Positions 1 through 8,284 of a stretch of DNA of 64,000 nucleotides are shown piece after piece. A model generated the notes under the pieces. It ran no database searches, was not told the DNA's origin, and worked only from the letters and a program-made list of their open reading frames with translations. This DNA is from Azomonas macrocytogenes. Its GTDB lineage: Bacteria > Pseudomonadota > Gammaproteobacteria > Pseudomonadales > Pseudomonadaceae. Within the stretch, counting starts at the first letter, position 1; each line of letters begins with the position of its first letter. The stretch covers positions 124,001 to 188,000 of the forward strand of contig NZ_JACHXI010000002.1 of NCBI RefSeq assembly GCF_014191985.1, in the 5' to 3' direction. A program made the position numbers and the translations under genes.

Positions 1-2
1 AC

Positions 3-2174
3 GGCGATGGCGATACCAGCACCGCCACGGTGAACCTGACTGTGACGCCGGTGAACGACCTGCCCGTGGCGGTGGACGATAGCGTCACCACCGGCAAGAA
101 CACCCCGGTCGGCGGCACCCTGGCCGGCAACGACACACCCTCCGGCGACGGCGGCAACCTCTGGACCAAGACTACCGATCCGGCCAACGGCAGCGTGGTG
201 GTCAACCCGGACGGCACGTATGCCTACACCCCGGACGAAGGCTTCAGCGGCGAGGACAGCTTCACCTATACGATCACCGATGCCGACGGCGACACCAGCA
301 CCGCCACCGTCACCATCACCGTATCCCCCACCGACGTGCCGCTGGCTGTGGACGACACCGTGACCACGCCCGGCGGCACGCCGGTCAGCGGTAGCCTGGC
401 CGGCAACGACACCCCATCCACCGATGGCGGCAACACCTGGACCCTGACCGACAGCCCAACCAACGGCACGGTAGTGGTCAACGAGGACGGCACCTTCACC
501 TACACCCCTAACGAAGGCTTCGTCGGCGAGGACAGCTTCACCTATACGATCACCGATGCCGACGGCGACACTAGCACCGCCACCGTCACCATCACCGTAT
601 CCCCCACCGACGTGCCGCTGGCTGTGGACGACACCGTGACCACGCCCGGCGGCACCCCAGTCTCCGGCAACCTGGCCGGCAACGACACCCCATCCACCGA
701 TGGTGGCAACACCTGGACCCTGACCGACAGCCCAACCAACGGCACGGTAGCAGTCAACGAGGACGGCACCTTTACCTACACCCCGGACGAAGGCTTCGTC
801 GGCGAGGACAGCTTCACCTATACCCTGACCGACGCCGATGGCGACAGCAGCACCGCCACCGTGACCATCACGGTGAACCCGCCCGTCACTGAGCCGGAGC
901 CCGTGAACACCCCGCCGGTGGCTGTGAACGATGGCGTCTTCACTGCCCCCGCAGACACCCCACTGACCAACCTCGACGTGCTGGGCAACGACTCCGACCC
1001 AGATGGCGACCCGCTCACCGTCACCGGCGCCAGCGTGCCCCCAGGACAGGGCACGGTCACCATCAACCCCGACGGCACCCTGGACTTCACCCCGGCCCCC
1101 GACTACACCGGCCCGGTGGAGATCACTTACACCATTGACGATGGCAATGGCGGTACTGCCACCGCCGTGGTCAACATCGAAGTCGTAACGACCCCGACCC
1201 CACCCAGCAGCATTCCACTGGCGGTGAACGATCACGTCACCACCGGCGCGGACACACCGATCAGCAGCAGCCTAGCCGGCAACGATACGCCGTCGGGCAA
1301 CGGCGACAACACCTGGGCTCTGGAGATCGGTCCGCTCCATGGCAGTGTGGTGGTCAATGCGGACGGCACCTTCACCTATATGCCGAACGCTCGCTTCGAG
1401 GGTCGGGACAGCTTCACCTATACCCTGACGGACGCAGTGGGGAGTGTTTCCCAGGCCACGGTCACCATCGTGCTAGTCGATCCAGTGTCGCCGTATGTCT
1501 TCTCGCCCGCCACCGGTGCGCAACCGCTACCCCCCCTTGAGCTATGGCCGACCAATTTGCTGCAGGAGCGAGAGAATCATGACCCGAGCGTGTTCTTCGA
1601 TGGCGGCCGCTTCGACCGAGTGATACGCCTGCCGATCCCGATGTATCCGATCACCTATGTAAACAATGCTGTCGAGCTATCCCAGTTGCAGCGTGGCCTG
1701 ACTGACCCGCTGCTGTTCAGCCGTCCCGAGCGGGCCGATACCCTGCGCCTTGAGCGCTCCTCGGCCAATCAGGAGTTGGGCTTCGATCCGGCGCTGTTCG
1801 TCCAGCATCAAGTACGTGAATCGCAGTCCCTGGCGAATTTCCTGCAACAGATTGTCGAGGGCCGCCTGACCCGGGTTTCCCTGGGTAGTGATCGGCTGAT
1901 CGCCACGCCCGAGCTGTCGGCTCCCAGCCCCGCTGAACTGATTCCGCCCACGCATGAAAAGGCGGCGAAGAGCGTGGAAAAACCTGACCACGAACACCGG
2001 GACACCGGCTCTACGCCATTGTTGCGGGAAAGCGCGGCCACCGACGGAAACGAGCTGCTGCCCAAGGCGCAAACCCGACCTTCGGCCCCATCCTTCACTC
2101 AACAATTACGCTCGGCCACCGGTCGTGGCGCAAAACTGCCGGCTTCGGTTGGCGGCTCAAACGGATTTGTCTAA
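3..2174 (+). CDS. Giant Ig-like/cadherin-like repeat surface protein, 3' part
   Basis: The reading frame is open to the left edge, so this is only the C-terminal part (about 720 residues) of a larger protein; the GTG at 30 is internal. Roughly the first 490 residues are tandem Ig-like/VCBS-type units of about 92 residues, with recurring motifs AVDD, LAGNDTP, DGTFTYTP and EDSFTYT followed by DADGD. One unit (about 897-1190) is divergent, with a GNDSDPDGDPLTVT calcium-binding-like loop. The last ~230 residues are unique and rich in Pro, Ser and charged residues, with no visible membrane anchor, LPXTG or RTX nonapeptides. Stacked Ig-like repeats are typical of adhesins and biofilm proteins. The TolC, HlyD and M50 genes directly downstream suggest they export or process it; that link is inference. 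Confidence 0.8.
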   Translation, partial: GDGDTSTATVNLTVTPVNDLPVAVDDSVTTGKNTPVGGTLAGNDTPSGDGGNLWTKTTDPANGSVVVNPDGTYAYTPDEGFSGEDSFTYTITDADGDTSTATVTITVSPTDVPLAVDDTVTTPGGTPVSGSLAGNDTPSTDGGNTWTLTDSPTNGTVVVNEDGTFTYTPNEGFVGEDSFTYTITDADGDTSTATVTITVSPTDVPLAVDDTVTTPGGTPVSGNLAGNDTPSTDGGNTWTLTDSPTNGTVAVNEDGTFTYTPDEGFVGEDSFTYTLTDADGDSSTATVTITVNPPVTEPEPVNTPPVAVNDGVFTAPADTPLTNLDVLGNDSDPDGDPLTVTGASVPPGQGTVTINPDGTLDFTPAPDYTGPVEITYTIDDGNGGTATAVVNIEVVTTPTPPSSIPLAVNDHVTTGADTPISSSLAGNDTPSGNGDNTWALEIGPLHGSVVVNADGTFTYMPNARFEGRDSFTYTLTDAVGSVSQATVTIVLVDPVSPYVFSPATGAQPLPPLELWPTNLLQERENHDPSVFFDGGRFDRVIRLPIPMYPITYVNNAVELSQLQRGLTDPLLFSRPERADTLRLERSSANQELGFDPALFVQHQVRESQSLANFLQQIVEGRLTRVSLGSDRLIATPELSAPSPAELIPPTHEKAAKSVEKPDHEHRDTGSTPLLRESAATDGNELLPKAQTRPSAPSFTQQLRSATGRGAKLPASVGGSNGFV
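260..811 (+). repeat. Two near-identical 276-bp direct repeats within the Ig-like region
   Basis: Units 260-535 and 536-811 match almost base for base at a 276-bp (92-codon) period. A third, more diverged copy continues to about 890 and a related one precedes. The near identity suggests recent duplication or gene conversion, so unit number may vary between strains or collapse in short-read assemblies. Confidence 0.85.
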
Positions 2175-2190
2175 CGTGTCGATACCTTCC

Positions 2191-3750
2191 ATGAAAACCG
2201 AAACCCCCTTTTGCCATGAACGACACGGCGCAAGCCGTGTCCGTGCCCTGACCGTGCTGTCGTTGTCCGTAGCCCTCGCTTCCTGCGGTTCGCTGGCGCC
2301 CAAGTCCTTCACTGACGAGGAAATCCGTTCCCGCGTCGAGCAGGACCGCCAGGTCATGTACGCCGACCAGGAGCCGATCACCGCGCCGATCTCCTTCCAC
2401 GAGGCAGCGGCACGCGCGCTGAAATACAACCTCGACTATCGCCTCAAGCTGATGGAGGACGCACTGTCCCAGAGCCTGAACGATGTCGCCAACTACGAAA
2501 TGCTGCCGCGTCTGGTGGCGGGCGCCGGCTATATGGGTCGCACCAACAGCCCTGGCGGAAGCTCGGTCGGCATCAGGGACAACGTCGAATCCCTGCGCCC
2601 CTCCACGTCGCAGGAGCGGGAACACACCGTGGCCAGCCTGGGATTCTCCTGGAATGCGCTCGACTTCGGCGTTTCCTATTATCGCGCGCAGCAGAAGGCC
2701 GACCAAGTGCTGATGGCCGAGGAACGCCGGCGCAAGGTGGCCCAGAACGTGTTGCAGGATGTCCGTAACAGTTATTGGCGGGCGCTGGGCGCGCAGAAAC
2801 TGATCGGCCAGGTAGATACCCTGATCGGGCGGGTCGAGCGGGCGCTGGAACGTGCCCGACAGGTGGAAAAAGAGGGCCTGATGCCACAGGCCGAGGTACT
2901 GGCCTACCAGCGTGCGCTGCTGGATGCCGTGAACCTGTTGACCCTGCGCCGCCAGGATCTGGAGCTGGCCCGGGCGGAGCTTTCGGCCTTGATGTCGGTG
3001 CCACCGGGCGCCCACTACACCCTGGCTACGGAGATCGAACAGAACCTGCCGACGGTGCCTACCGATATCGACAAACTGGAACACATGGCGATGGAGCGCC
3101 GTCCGGAGATCATGGAGGAGTGGTATCGCAAACGGGTCACCGAGAACGATATCAAGGCGGCCAAGATCCTGCTGTGGCCCAACATCAGCATTGACAGCCA
3201 ATTCAACCACGACTCCAACAAGTACAACTACCACTCCCAGTGGATCGATACCGGGCTGCGCGTATCCTGGAATATCCTCAAGCTGGCCCAATACCCCTCG
3301 TTGAAGAGAGCCCATCAGTACCAGAACGAGACGGATGATATGCGCCGCATGGCACTGTCGATGGCGGTGCTGACCCAGGTGCGGGTTGGCGTGCAGCGTT
3401 ATGCACTGTCACTCTCGGAGCTGGATTTTGCCGAGGAAAGCCTGCGCGTCGACCAGCGCCTGCTGGACTACTCCAAGGCGGCGGCGAAGAGTCGTTTCGA
3501 TTCCGAGCTGGAGGTGATCCGCTCCGAGGCGCGCGCCGTGCTGACCGAATACCAGCGCTATGTCGCCTACTCCAACGCCCAGGCCGCTTGGGGCCGGGTG
3601 TACAACTCGGTGGGCCTGGATGTGATGCCCGACACCATCGAAAGCCACAATGTGAAGGCGCTCGCTAGCGCCATGCAGCAAACCATGCAGGGCTGGCAGT
3701 CCTCGATATTCGTCGCCAAGGCGTCAACGAATACGCCCCAGGAGCAATGA
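2191..3750 (+). CDS. TolC-family outer membrane efflux/export lipoprotein
   Basis: This 519-residue protein is of the outer membrane factor type that forms the channel of tripartite exporters. The N-terminus carries a lipoprotein signal ending LSVALASC-GS, so it is probably lipidated. Two OEP-like halves follow, with long coiled helices (for example the region around LERARQVEKEGLMPQAEV and the C-terminal part around FDSELEVIRSEARAVLTEY). The ATG at 2191 was chosen because it starts directly before the signal peptide; the frame runs farther upstream but overlaps the repeat-protein gene. It starts 16 bp after that gene and overlaps the next gene by 4 bp, so the cluster is probably one operon. 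Confidence 0.85.
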   Translation: MKTETPFCHERHGASRVRALTVLSLSVALASCGSLAPKSFTDEEIRSRVEQDRQVMYADQEPITAPISFHEAAARALKYNLDYRLKLMEDALSQSLNDVANYEMLPRLVAGAGYMGRTNSPGGSSVGIRDNVESLRPSTSQEREHTVASLGFSWNALDFGVSYYRAQQKADQVLMAEERRRKVAQNVLQDVRNSYWRALGAQKLIGQVDTLIGRVERALERARQVEKEGLMPQAEVLAYQRALLDAVNLLTLRRQDLELARAELSALMSVPPGAHYTLATEIEQNLPTVPTDIDKLEHMAMERRPEIMEEWYRKRVTENDIKAAKILLWPNISIDSQFNHDSNKYNYHSQWIDTGLRVSWNILKLAQYPSLKRAHQYQNETDDMRRMALSMAVLTQVRVGVQRYALSLSELDFAEESLRVDQRLLDYSKAAAKSRFDSELEVIRSEARAVLTEYQRYVAYSNAQAAWGRVYNSVGLDVMPDTIESHNVKALASAMQQTMQGWQSSIFVAKASTNTPQEQ

Positions 3751-4496
3751 AGTCCATGTCCCCGATAAAACGCTGGCCCTTGTTGGCACTGGCGCTCGCG
3801 CTACCGGCCTTCGCTCAGGAATCCACGGTCGATCCGAACGCCATCCGCGTGCTGATCAGCCCGGAACTGGAGACCACCCTGGGAGCACAACTGGTCGGCC
3901 AGATCAGTACGCTGAACGCCAGCCTGGGCCAGCAGGTGACCAAGGGCGAGACGCTGGCTGTGTTCAATTGCGGCGAGGAACAGGCCAAGTTGCGGATGGC
4001 CCAGGCCGAATACAAGGCGGCGAAGGAAACCCGCGAAACCAAGGCACGCATGCAGGAGCTGAATGCAGCGGGAGAACTGGAGGTTTCCCAGGCCGCCGCC
4101 GCCGCCGAGCGGGCGCTGGCGGCGATCTCGCTGTCACGCGCCCAGTTGGCCCATTGCGTGGTGAAGGCGCCGTTTTCCGGGCGGCTGGTAAAGGTCCACG
4201 TCAAGCCGCATCAGGGCGTCAACCTGGGCAACCCGCTGCTGGAGCTGGTCAGCGACAGTTCGCTGAAGGTACGGCTGAACGTGCCTTCGACGCTACTGCG
4301 CCAACTGAAGGTCGGCTCGCCGTTCGAGGTGAGCATCGATGACAACGGCAAGACCTACGCCGCCCAGGTAACGGCGATCAACGCCCGGGTCGACGCCGTG
4401 GCACGCACGGTCGAGCTGGAGGGCCGGATCGACGGCAAACCCGAGGACCTGCTGGCCGGCATGACCGGCATCGCGCGCTTTCCGCAGACGCCTTGA
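3747..4496 (+). CDS. Periplasmic adaptor protein (HlyD/RND-adaptor type)
   Basis: This 249-residue adaptor has a signal peptide (about residues 1-23, ending PAFA). A lipoyl/barrel half (around LNASLGQQVTKGETLAVFNC) leads into an Ala/Glu-rich alpha hairpin (about 85-135). The second lipoyl half (APFSGRLVKVHVKPHQGV) and a beta-barrel domain follow. Such adaptors bridge an inner membrane pump and a TolC channel. The start overlaps the TolC stop (ATGA), implying translational coupling. No RND pump or ABC transporter is adjacent, which is unusual. It is short for the family (often 350-400 residues), with a short hairpin. Confidence 0.82.
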   Translation: MKSMSPIKRWPLLALALALPAFAQESTVDPNAIRVLISPELETTLGAQLVGQISTLNASLGQQVTKGETLAVFNCGEEQAKLRMAQAEYKAAKETRETKARMQELNAAGELEVSQAAAAAERALAAISLSRAQLAHCVVKAPFSGRLVKVHVKPHQGVNLGNPLLELVSDSSLKVRLNVPSTLLRQLKVGSPFEVSIDDNGKTYAAQVTAINARVDAVARTVELEGRIDGKPEDLLAGMTGIARFPQTP

Positions 4497-4512
4497 GGAT
4501 GCGCACTCGCAA

Positions 4513-4538
4513 GGTAGGCAAGGCTCCGCTTGCCTACC
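4513..4538. other. Perfect 10-bp inverted repeat inside the export operon
   Basis: GGTAGGCAAG at 4513-4522 pairs with CTTGCCTACC at 4529-4538 around the 6-nt loop GCTCCG. No T-run follows, so it is not a standard intrinsic terminator. It lies in the only sizeable gap of the cluster (4497-4616) and could stabilise or process the upstream message. Confidence 0.6.
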
Positions 4539-4616
4539 GATGACGATACGTCGGCTTCTGGCTTTTCTGGTCGATCTGCCTGCCCTCACCCATCCCTGAC
4601 AAGCGAAAAATAACTG

Positions 4617-5963
4617 ATGACATCCTCTGGCACGCCCTCCGGACTGGCCCCACTCGACCAGCTACTGACCCTGGAAGCTAAGGCTCGCGCAGCCAGCACC
4701 CTGACCGAGCTGGTGTTTTCCATCGCCAACGACAGCTTCGCCGCACTTGGTTTTCGCCAGGCACTGGTGTTTGCTTCCGGCAAGGGGCTGCTGGCGATAT
4801 CCGGCCTGGTGCGCCCGGAAGAGGACAGCCCCTATCTGGTCTGGCTGCGCCGCGCCTGGCCGTGGCTGCACGAGTGCGCGCAGGCGCAGCCGGGCTGGTT
4901 CGAGCCGGGTCTGGCGCCGCAGTCGCCACCGTCCGGCGTGACCGAGGGCTGGGAGGAATGGTGGCCGCGCGGACTGTATGCCCTGCCCCTGCGCCGCCGC
5001 GACGGCAGCGAACTGGGCTGGGCCTGTTTTCTGCTGGAGGCGCCACCGACTCCGGCACAAGGCTGGCTGCTGGCGCGACTGGGAGAAACCTGGAGCTACT
5101 GCTGGGAGATGCTCGCCGGCAAGCCGCGCGCAAGCTGGCGGCCACGCTGGCTGACGCACGGCCGCAAGCGCCTTGCGTTGCTCTTGCTGCCGCTGGCCCT
5201 GCTGCTGCCGGTACGCCAGACGGTGCTGGCGCCAGCCGAGGTGATGGCAATGGACGCGGAAGTGGTGGCGGCGCCGCTCGACGGAGTGGTCAAGAGCATC
5301 CATGTGCGCCCCAACGAGATGGTAGCCAAGGGCAATTTGCTGTTTTCCCTGGACGACATCACCCTGCGCAACCGGCTCGAGGTGGCGCAGAAGTCGGTCG
5401 CGGTGGCCGACGCCGAGTTGCAGGCCGCCACCCAGAAGGCCTTCGACAACCTGCAGAGCAAGGCCGAACTGGCCCTGCTCAATGGCCGGGCGCAGGAGAA
5501 GCGAGCCGAGCTGTCAGCGGTGCAGACGCAACTGGCGCGCATCGACGTGACCGCCAGCCGCGATGGGGTGGCGGTGTTCGGCGACCCCGACGACTGGCTC
5601 GGCCGGCCGGTGGTGACCGGCGAGCGGATCATGCAACTGGCCGATCCCGGCAAACCGGGCGTGCTGGTGCATCTGCCAGTGGCGGATGCGATCACCCTGG
5701 AGCCGGGTGCCGAGCTGCGCCTGTTCCTCACCGTGCAGCCCTTGTCGCCGCTGAGCGCGCGGCTCACCGAGACCAGCTACCAGGCGACGCTGTCGCCGGA
5801 CAACGTCGCCAGCTACCGACTGCGCGGAGCCTTCGGCAACGCGCAGGAACGAGCGCGTATCGGCCTGCGCGGCACGGCCAAGCTCTACGGCGGCTGGGTC
5901 ACCCTGGGCTATTACCTGTTCCGCCGGCCGGTGGCGGCGCTGCGTGAGTGGAGCGGCCTGTGA
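4617..5963 (+). CDS. Membrane-anchored HlyD-type protein with N-terminal GAF-like domain
   Basis: This protein has 448 residues in three parts. An N-terminal soluble domain of about 175 residues resembles GAF sensor folds in pattern (STLTELVFSIANDSFAALGF ... YALPLRRRDGSELGW). One transmembrane helix follows at about 183-200 (LALLLLPLALLLP). The C-terminal HlyD-like periplasmic part has a lipoyl half (DGVVKSIHVRPNEMVAKGN), a short coiled coil (about 255-300) and a barrel. Family membership of the C-terminal half is clear; the GAF assignment is tentative. Its stop overlaps the M50 gene start (GTGA). A cytoplasmic sensor domain on an adaptor would allow control of export; that is inference. Confidence 0.75.
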   Translation: MTSSGTPSGLAPLDQLLTLEAKARAASTLTELVFSIANDSFAALGFRQALVFASGKGLLAISGLVRPEEDSPYLVWLRRAWPWLHECAQAQPGWFEPGLAPQSPPSGVTEGWEEWWPRGLYALPLRRRDGSELGWACFLLEAPPTPAQGWLLARLGETWSYCWEMLAGKPRASWRPRWLTHGRKRLALLLLPLALLLPVRQTVLAPAEVMAMDAEVVAAPLDGVVKSIHVRPNEMVAKGNLLFSLDDITLRNRLEVAQKSVAVADAELQAATQKAFDNLQSKAELALLNGRAQEKRAELSAVQTQLARIDVTASRDGVAVFGDPDDWLGRPVVTGERIMQLADPGKPGVLVHLPVADAITLEPGAELRLFLTVQPLSPLSARLTETSYQATLSPDNVASYRLRGAFGNAQERARIGLRGTAKLYGGWVTLGYYLFRRPVAALREWSGL

Positions 5964-8056
5964 TCGGTACCGCGCCTGCGCCGTCGCCACTGCGCGAGGA
6001 TCTGCGCCTGCACGAAGCCGCCCCGGACCGGGACGGCGCACCAGTGTGGTCCATCCAGGACCCGGTGACCAACCGTTTCTACCGCATCGGCTGGCTGGAA
6101 TTCGAATGCCTGCTGCGCTGGCCAGGCGACCCGCGCCGCATCGCCGAGGATATTTCGGCGAATACCGCCCTGTATGTGTTGCCCGAACAGGTCGAGGCGT
6201 TCGCCACCTTCCTGGCCCGGCACAACCTGTTGCGCGCCGAGGGCGAGCGGCTGCGCCAACTGGTCGCCCAGGCCAGTCAGCCGGGCTGGCGGCACTGGCG
6301 CTGGTGGCTGCACCACTACCTGTTCGTGCGCGTGCCGCTGGTGCGCCCGGAACGCTGGTTGGCCGCCCTGCTGCCCTGGATGCGCCCGCTGTTTTCGCCG
6401 CTCGGCCTCGGCCTGCTGCTGGCCATCGTGGTGCTTGGCCTGGCGCTGGTGGCGCGCCAATGGGATGTGTTCAAGGCCGGTGTGGTGGATATCCTGACCC
6501 CGGCGGGCATTCTGGGCTTCCTGGCGGCGCTGGCGGTGTCCAAGACCCTGCACGAACTCGGCCACGCCCTGGTGGCGACCCACCTGGGCGTGCGGGTGGC
6601 GCACATGGGGGTGGCCTTCGTGGTGCTCTGGCCGATGCTCTATACCGATACCAGCGAGTCCTGGCGGCTGCGTTCCTCCCGCCAGCGGCTGGCGATCTCG
6701 GTCGCCGGGCTGGCCACCGAACTGACCCTGGCCGGCGTCGCCGCCTTCGCCTGGGCACTGCTCGACGACGGCCCGGCTCGCCAGGCCATGCTGTATCTGG
6801 CCACCACCGGCTGGGTACTGTCACTGGCGCTGAACATCAGCCCGTTCATGCGCTTCGATGGCTATTTCATTCTCTCTGACCTGCTGGACTTCCCCAATCT
6901 CCACGAACGCTCCGGCGCCATGGCCCGCGCCTGGCTGCGGCGCACCCTGCTGGGCTGGCGCGAGCCCGATCCGGAGCCGGTGACGCCACGGGTCCGCCGG
7001 GCCCTGGTCGGCTTCGCCTTCGCCACCTGGCTGTATCGCCTGCTGGTGTTCCTGGCGATTGCGGTGGCTGTCTATCTGTTCTTTTTCAAGGTGCTGGGTA
7101 TCGTGCTGTTCGCCGTCGAGGTTCTCTGGTTCCTGCTCTGGCCGATCTGGTCGGAGGTCTCCGTATGGCAGCGGCGCTGGAGCGAAACGCGCCCGGCGCG
7201 GCGGCGCGGCCTCTATCTGTGCGGCCTGGTGGCGCTGCTGTTGCTGGCGCTGCCCTGGCGCTCGGCGATCGACGCCCCGGCCATGGCGCATTCGGACCGG
7301 CAACAGTTCGTCTTCGCCCCCTTCGCGGCACGGGTGATGGAGATCAGCGCGCCGGGCCAGATCCACGCCAGCCAATCCCTGGCGCAGTTCGAGGCCCCCG
7401 ACCTGCGCGCCCAATCGCTGCGCTCGGAAGTCGCCGCCCAGTCGCTCGACCGGCAACTGGGTGGGCTGATCGCCGAACAGGATGGCCACGAGCGCAGCCA
7501 GGCCACCGCCGAGCGGCTGCGCGAGCAGATCGCTTCGGTGCGCGCGGTGGCCGCCGAGACGGCGCGCCTGCAAGTGACGGCCGAATTCGCCGGCACCTGG
7601 CTGGACATCGACCCACTGCTGCGCGCCGGCAGTTGGGTAGGGCCGCAAACGCCCATCGGCGTGGTGATCGACCCTTCGCACTGGATGGTGGAGGCTTATG
7701 TCGAGCAGCGCGACGTGCACCGCGTCGCACCGGGAGCGACGGCCAGCTTCCGTCCCGACGGTGCCTGGATCGGCCTGTCGGCCCGGGTGGTCGAGGTGGA
7801 CTCGGTGCGCGCCGGCCGGTTGCCGCATGCCATGCTCGATACCCGCCATGGCGGCAGCATCCCCACCCATGAAACCAATCGGGACAGCGCAGTGGCGACG
7901 CCTGCCCTCTACCGCGTCCGGCTGGAGCTACAAGCCCCGCCCGACAACCTTCGCCAGGTACGCGGCCGAGTCGTCATCGACGGCGAGCGCCAGAGCTTGT
8001 TGCTCAAGGCCTTCACCCAGGTGGCGGCGGTGCTGGTGCGCGAGAGTGGGTTCTGA
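5960..8056 (+). CDS. M50-family zinc metalloprotease fused to HlyD-like domain
   Basis: This is a polytopic site-2-protease-like protein of 698 residues. The zinc motif HELGH is at about 198-202 and the third ligand motif is NISPFMRFDGYF (Asp near 300), so it appears catalytically complete. Residues about 20-95 (starting near VWSIQDPVTNRFYRIG) look like a PqqD-type winged helix, which in RiPP systems binds peptide leaders. After the transmembrane region a HlyD-like domain (about 430-690) faces the periplasm. GTG at 5960 was chosen because GGAG lies 6 bases upstream and it overlaps the previous stop; GTG 5948 is possible. Similar M50-HlyD proteins are usually annotated putative peptide zinc metalloprotease. 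Here it may process or move the repeat protein; its substrate is unknown. Confidence 0.82.
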   Translation: MIGTAPAPSPLREDLRLHEAAPDRDGAPVWSIQDPVTNRFYRIGWLEFECLLRWPGDPRRIAEDISANTALYVLPEQVEAFATFLARHNLLRAEGERLRQLVAQASQPGWRHWRWWLHHYLFVRVPLVRPERWLAALLPWMRPLFSPLGLGLLLAIVVLGLALVARQWDVFKAGVVDILTPAGILGFLAALAVSKTLHELGHALVATHLGVRVAHMGVAFVVLWPMLYTDTSESWRLRSSRQRLAISVAGLATELTLAGVAAFAWALLDDGPARQAMLYLATTGWVLSLALNISPFMRFDGYFILSDLLDFPNLHERSGAMARAWLRRTLLGWREPDPEPVTPRVRRALVGFAFATWLYRLLVFLAIAVAVYLFFFKVLGIVLFAVEVLWFLLWPIWSEVSVWQRRWSETRPARRRGLYLCGLVALLLLALPWRSAIDAPAMAHSDRQQFVFAPFAARVMEISAPGQIHASQSLAQFEAPDLRAQSLRSEVAAQSLDRQLGGLIAEQDGHERSQATAERLREQIASVRAVAAETARLQVTAEFAGTWLDIDPLLRAGSWVGPQTPIGVVIDPSHWMVEAYVEQRDVHRVAPGATASFRPDGAWIGLSARVVEVDSVRAGRLPHAMLDTRHGGSIPTHETNRDSAVATPALYRVRLELQAPPDNLRQVRGRVVIDGERQSLLLKAFTQVAAVLVRESGF

Positions 8057-8284
8057 ACGACCCGGTCGCAGAGGGCGTCGCCACAGCCATGCGACGCTCC
8101 GAGGAAGACCTCGTCTTGCGTTGGTGAAGCGCTCGACTATGCTCATCCATCACGGGGTGATCGATGGCCACGACCTCGGAGCCCAGCGGGCCTGGCGCGG
8201 TTCCACAGCGATATCCCGTATGGGTAAGAACCCGGTCACCCCGGCAGCCAGGAGGGCTGCCCGGTATCCATGGGAGGATCCAGC
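8057..8284. other. Intergenic region before the patatin gene with a 7-bp inverted repeat
   Basis: There is no gene here. GGCAGCC (8243-8249) and GGCTGCC (8255-8261) form a small hairpin just upstream of the patatin ribosome-binding site, without a T-run. I see no clear promoter. Confidence 0.4.

Noticed and set aside
260-890. CRISPR-like array impression from regular repeats
   Set aside because: The repeats are 276 bp, coding and without spacers; they are protein domain repeats.
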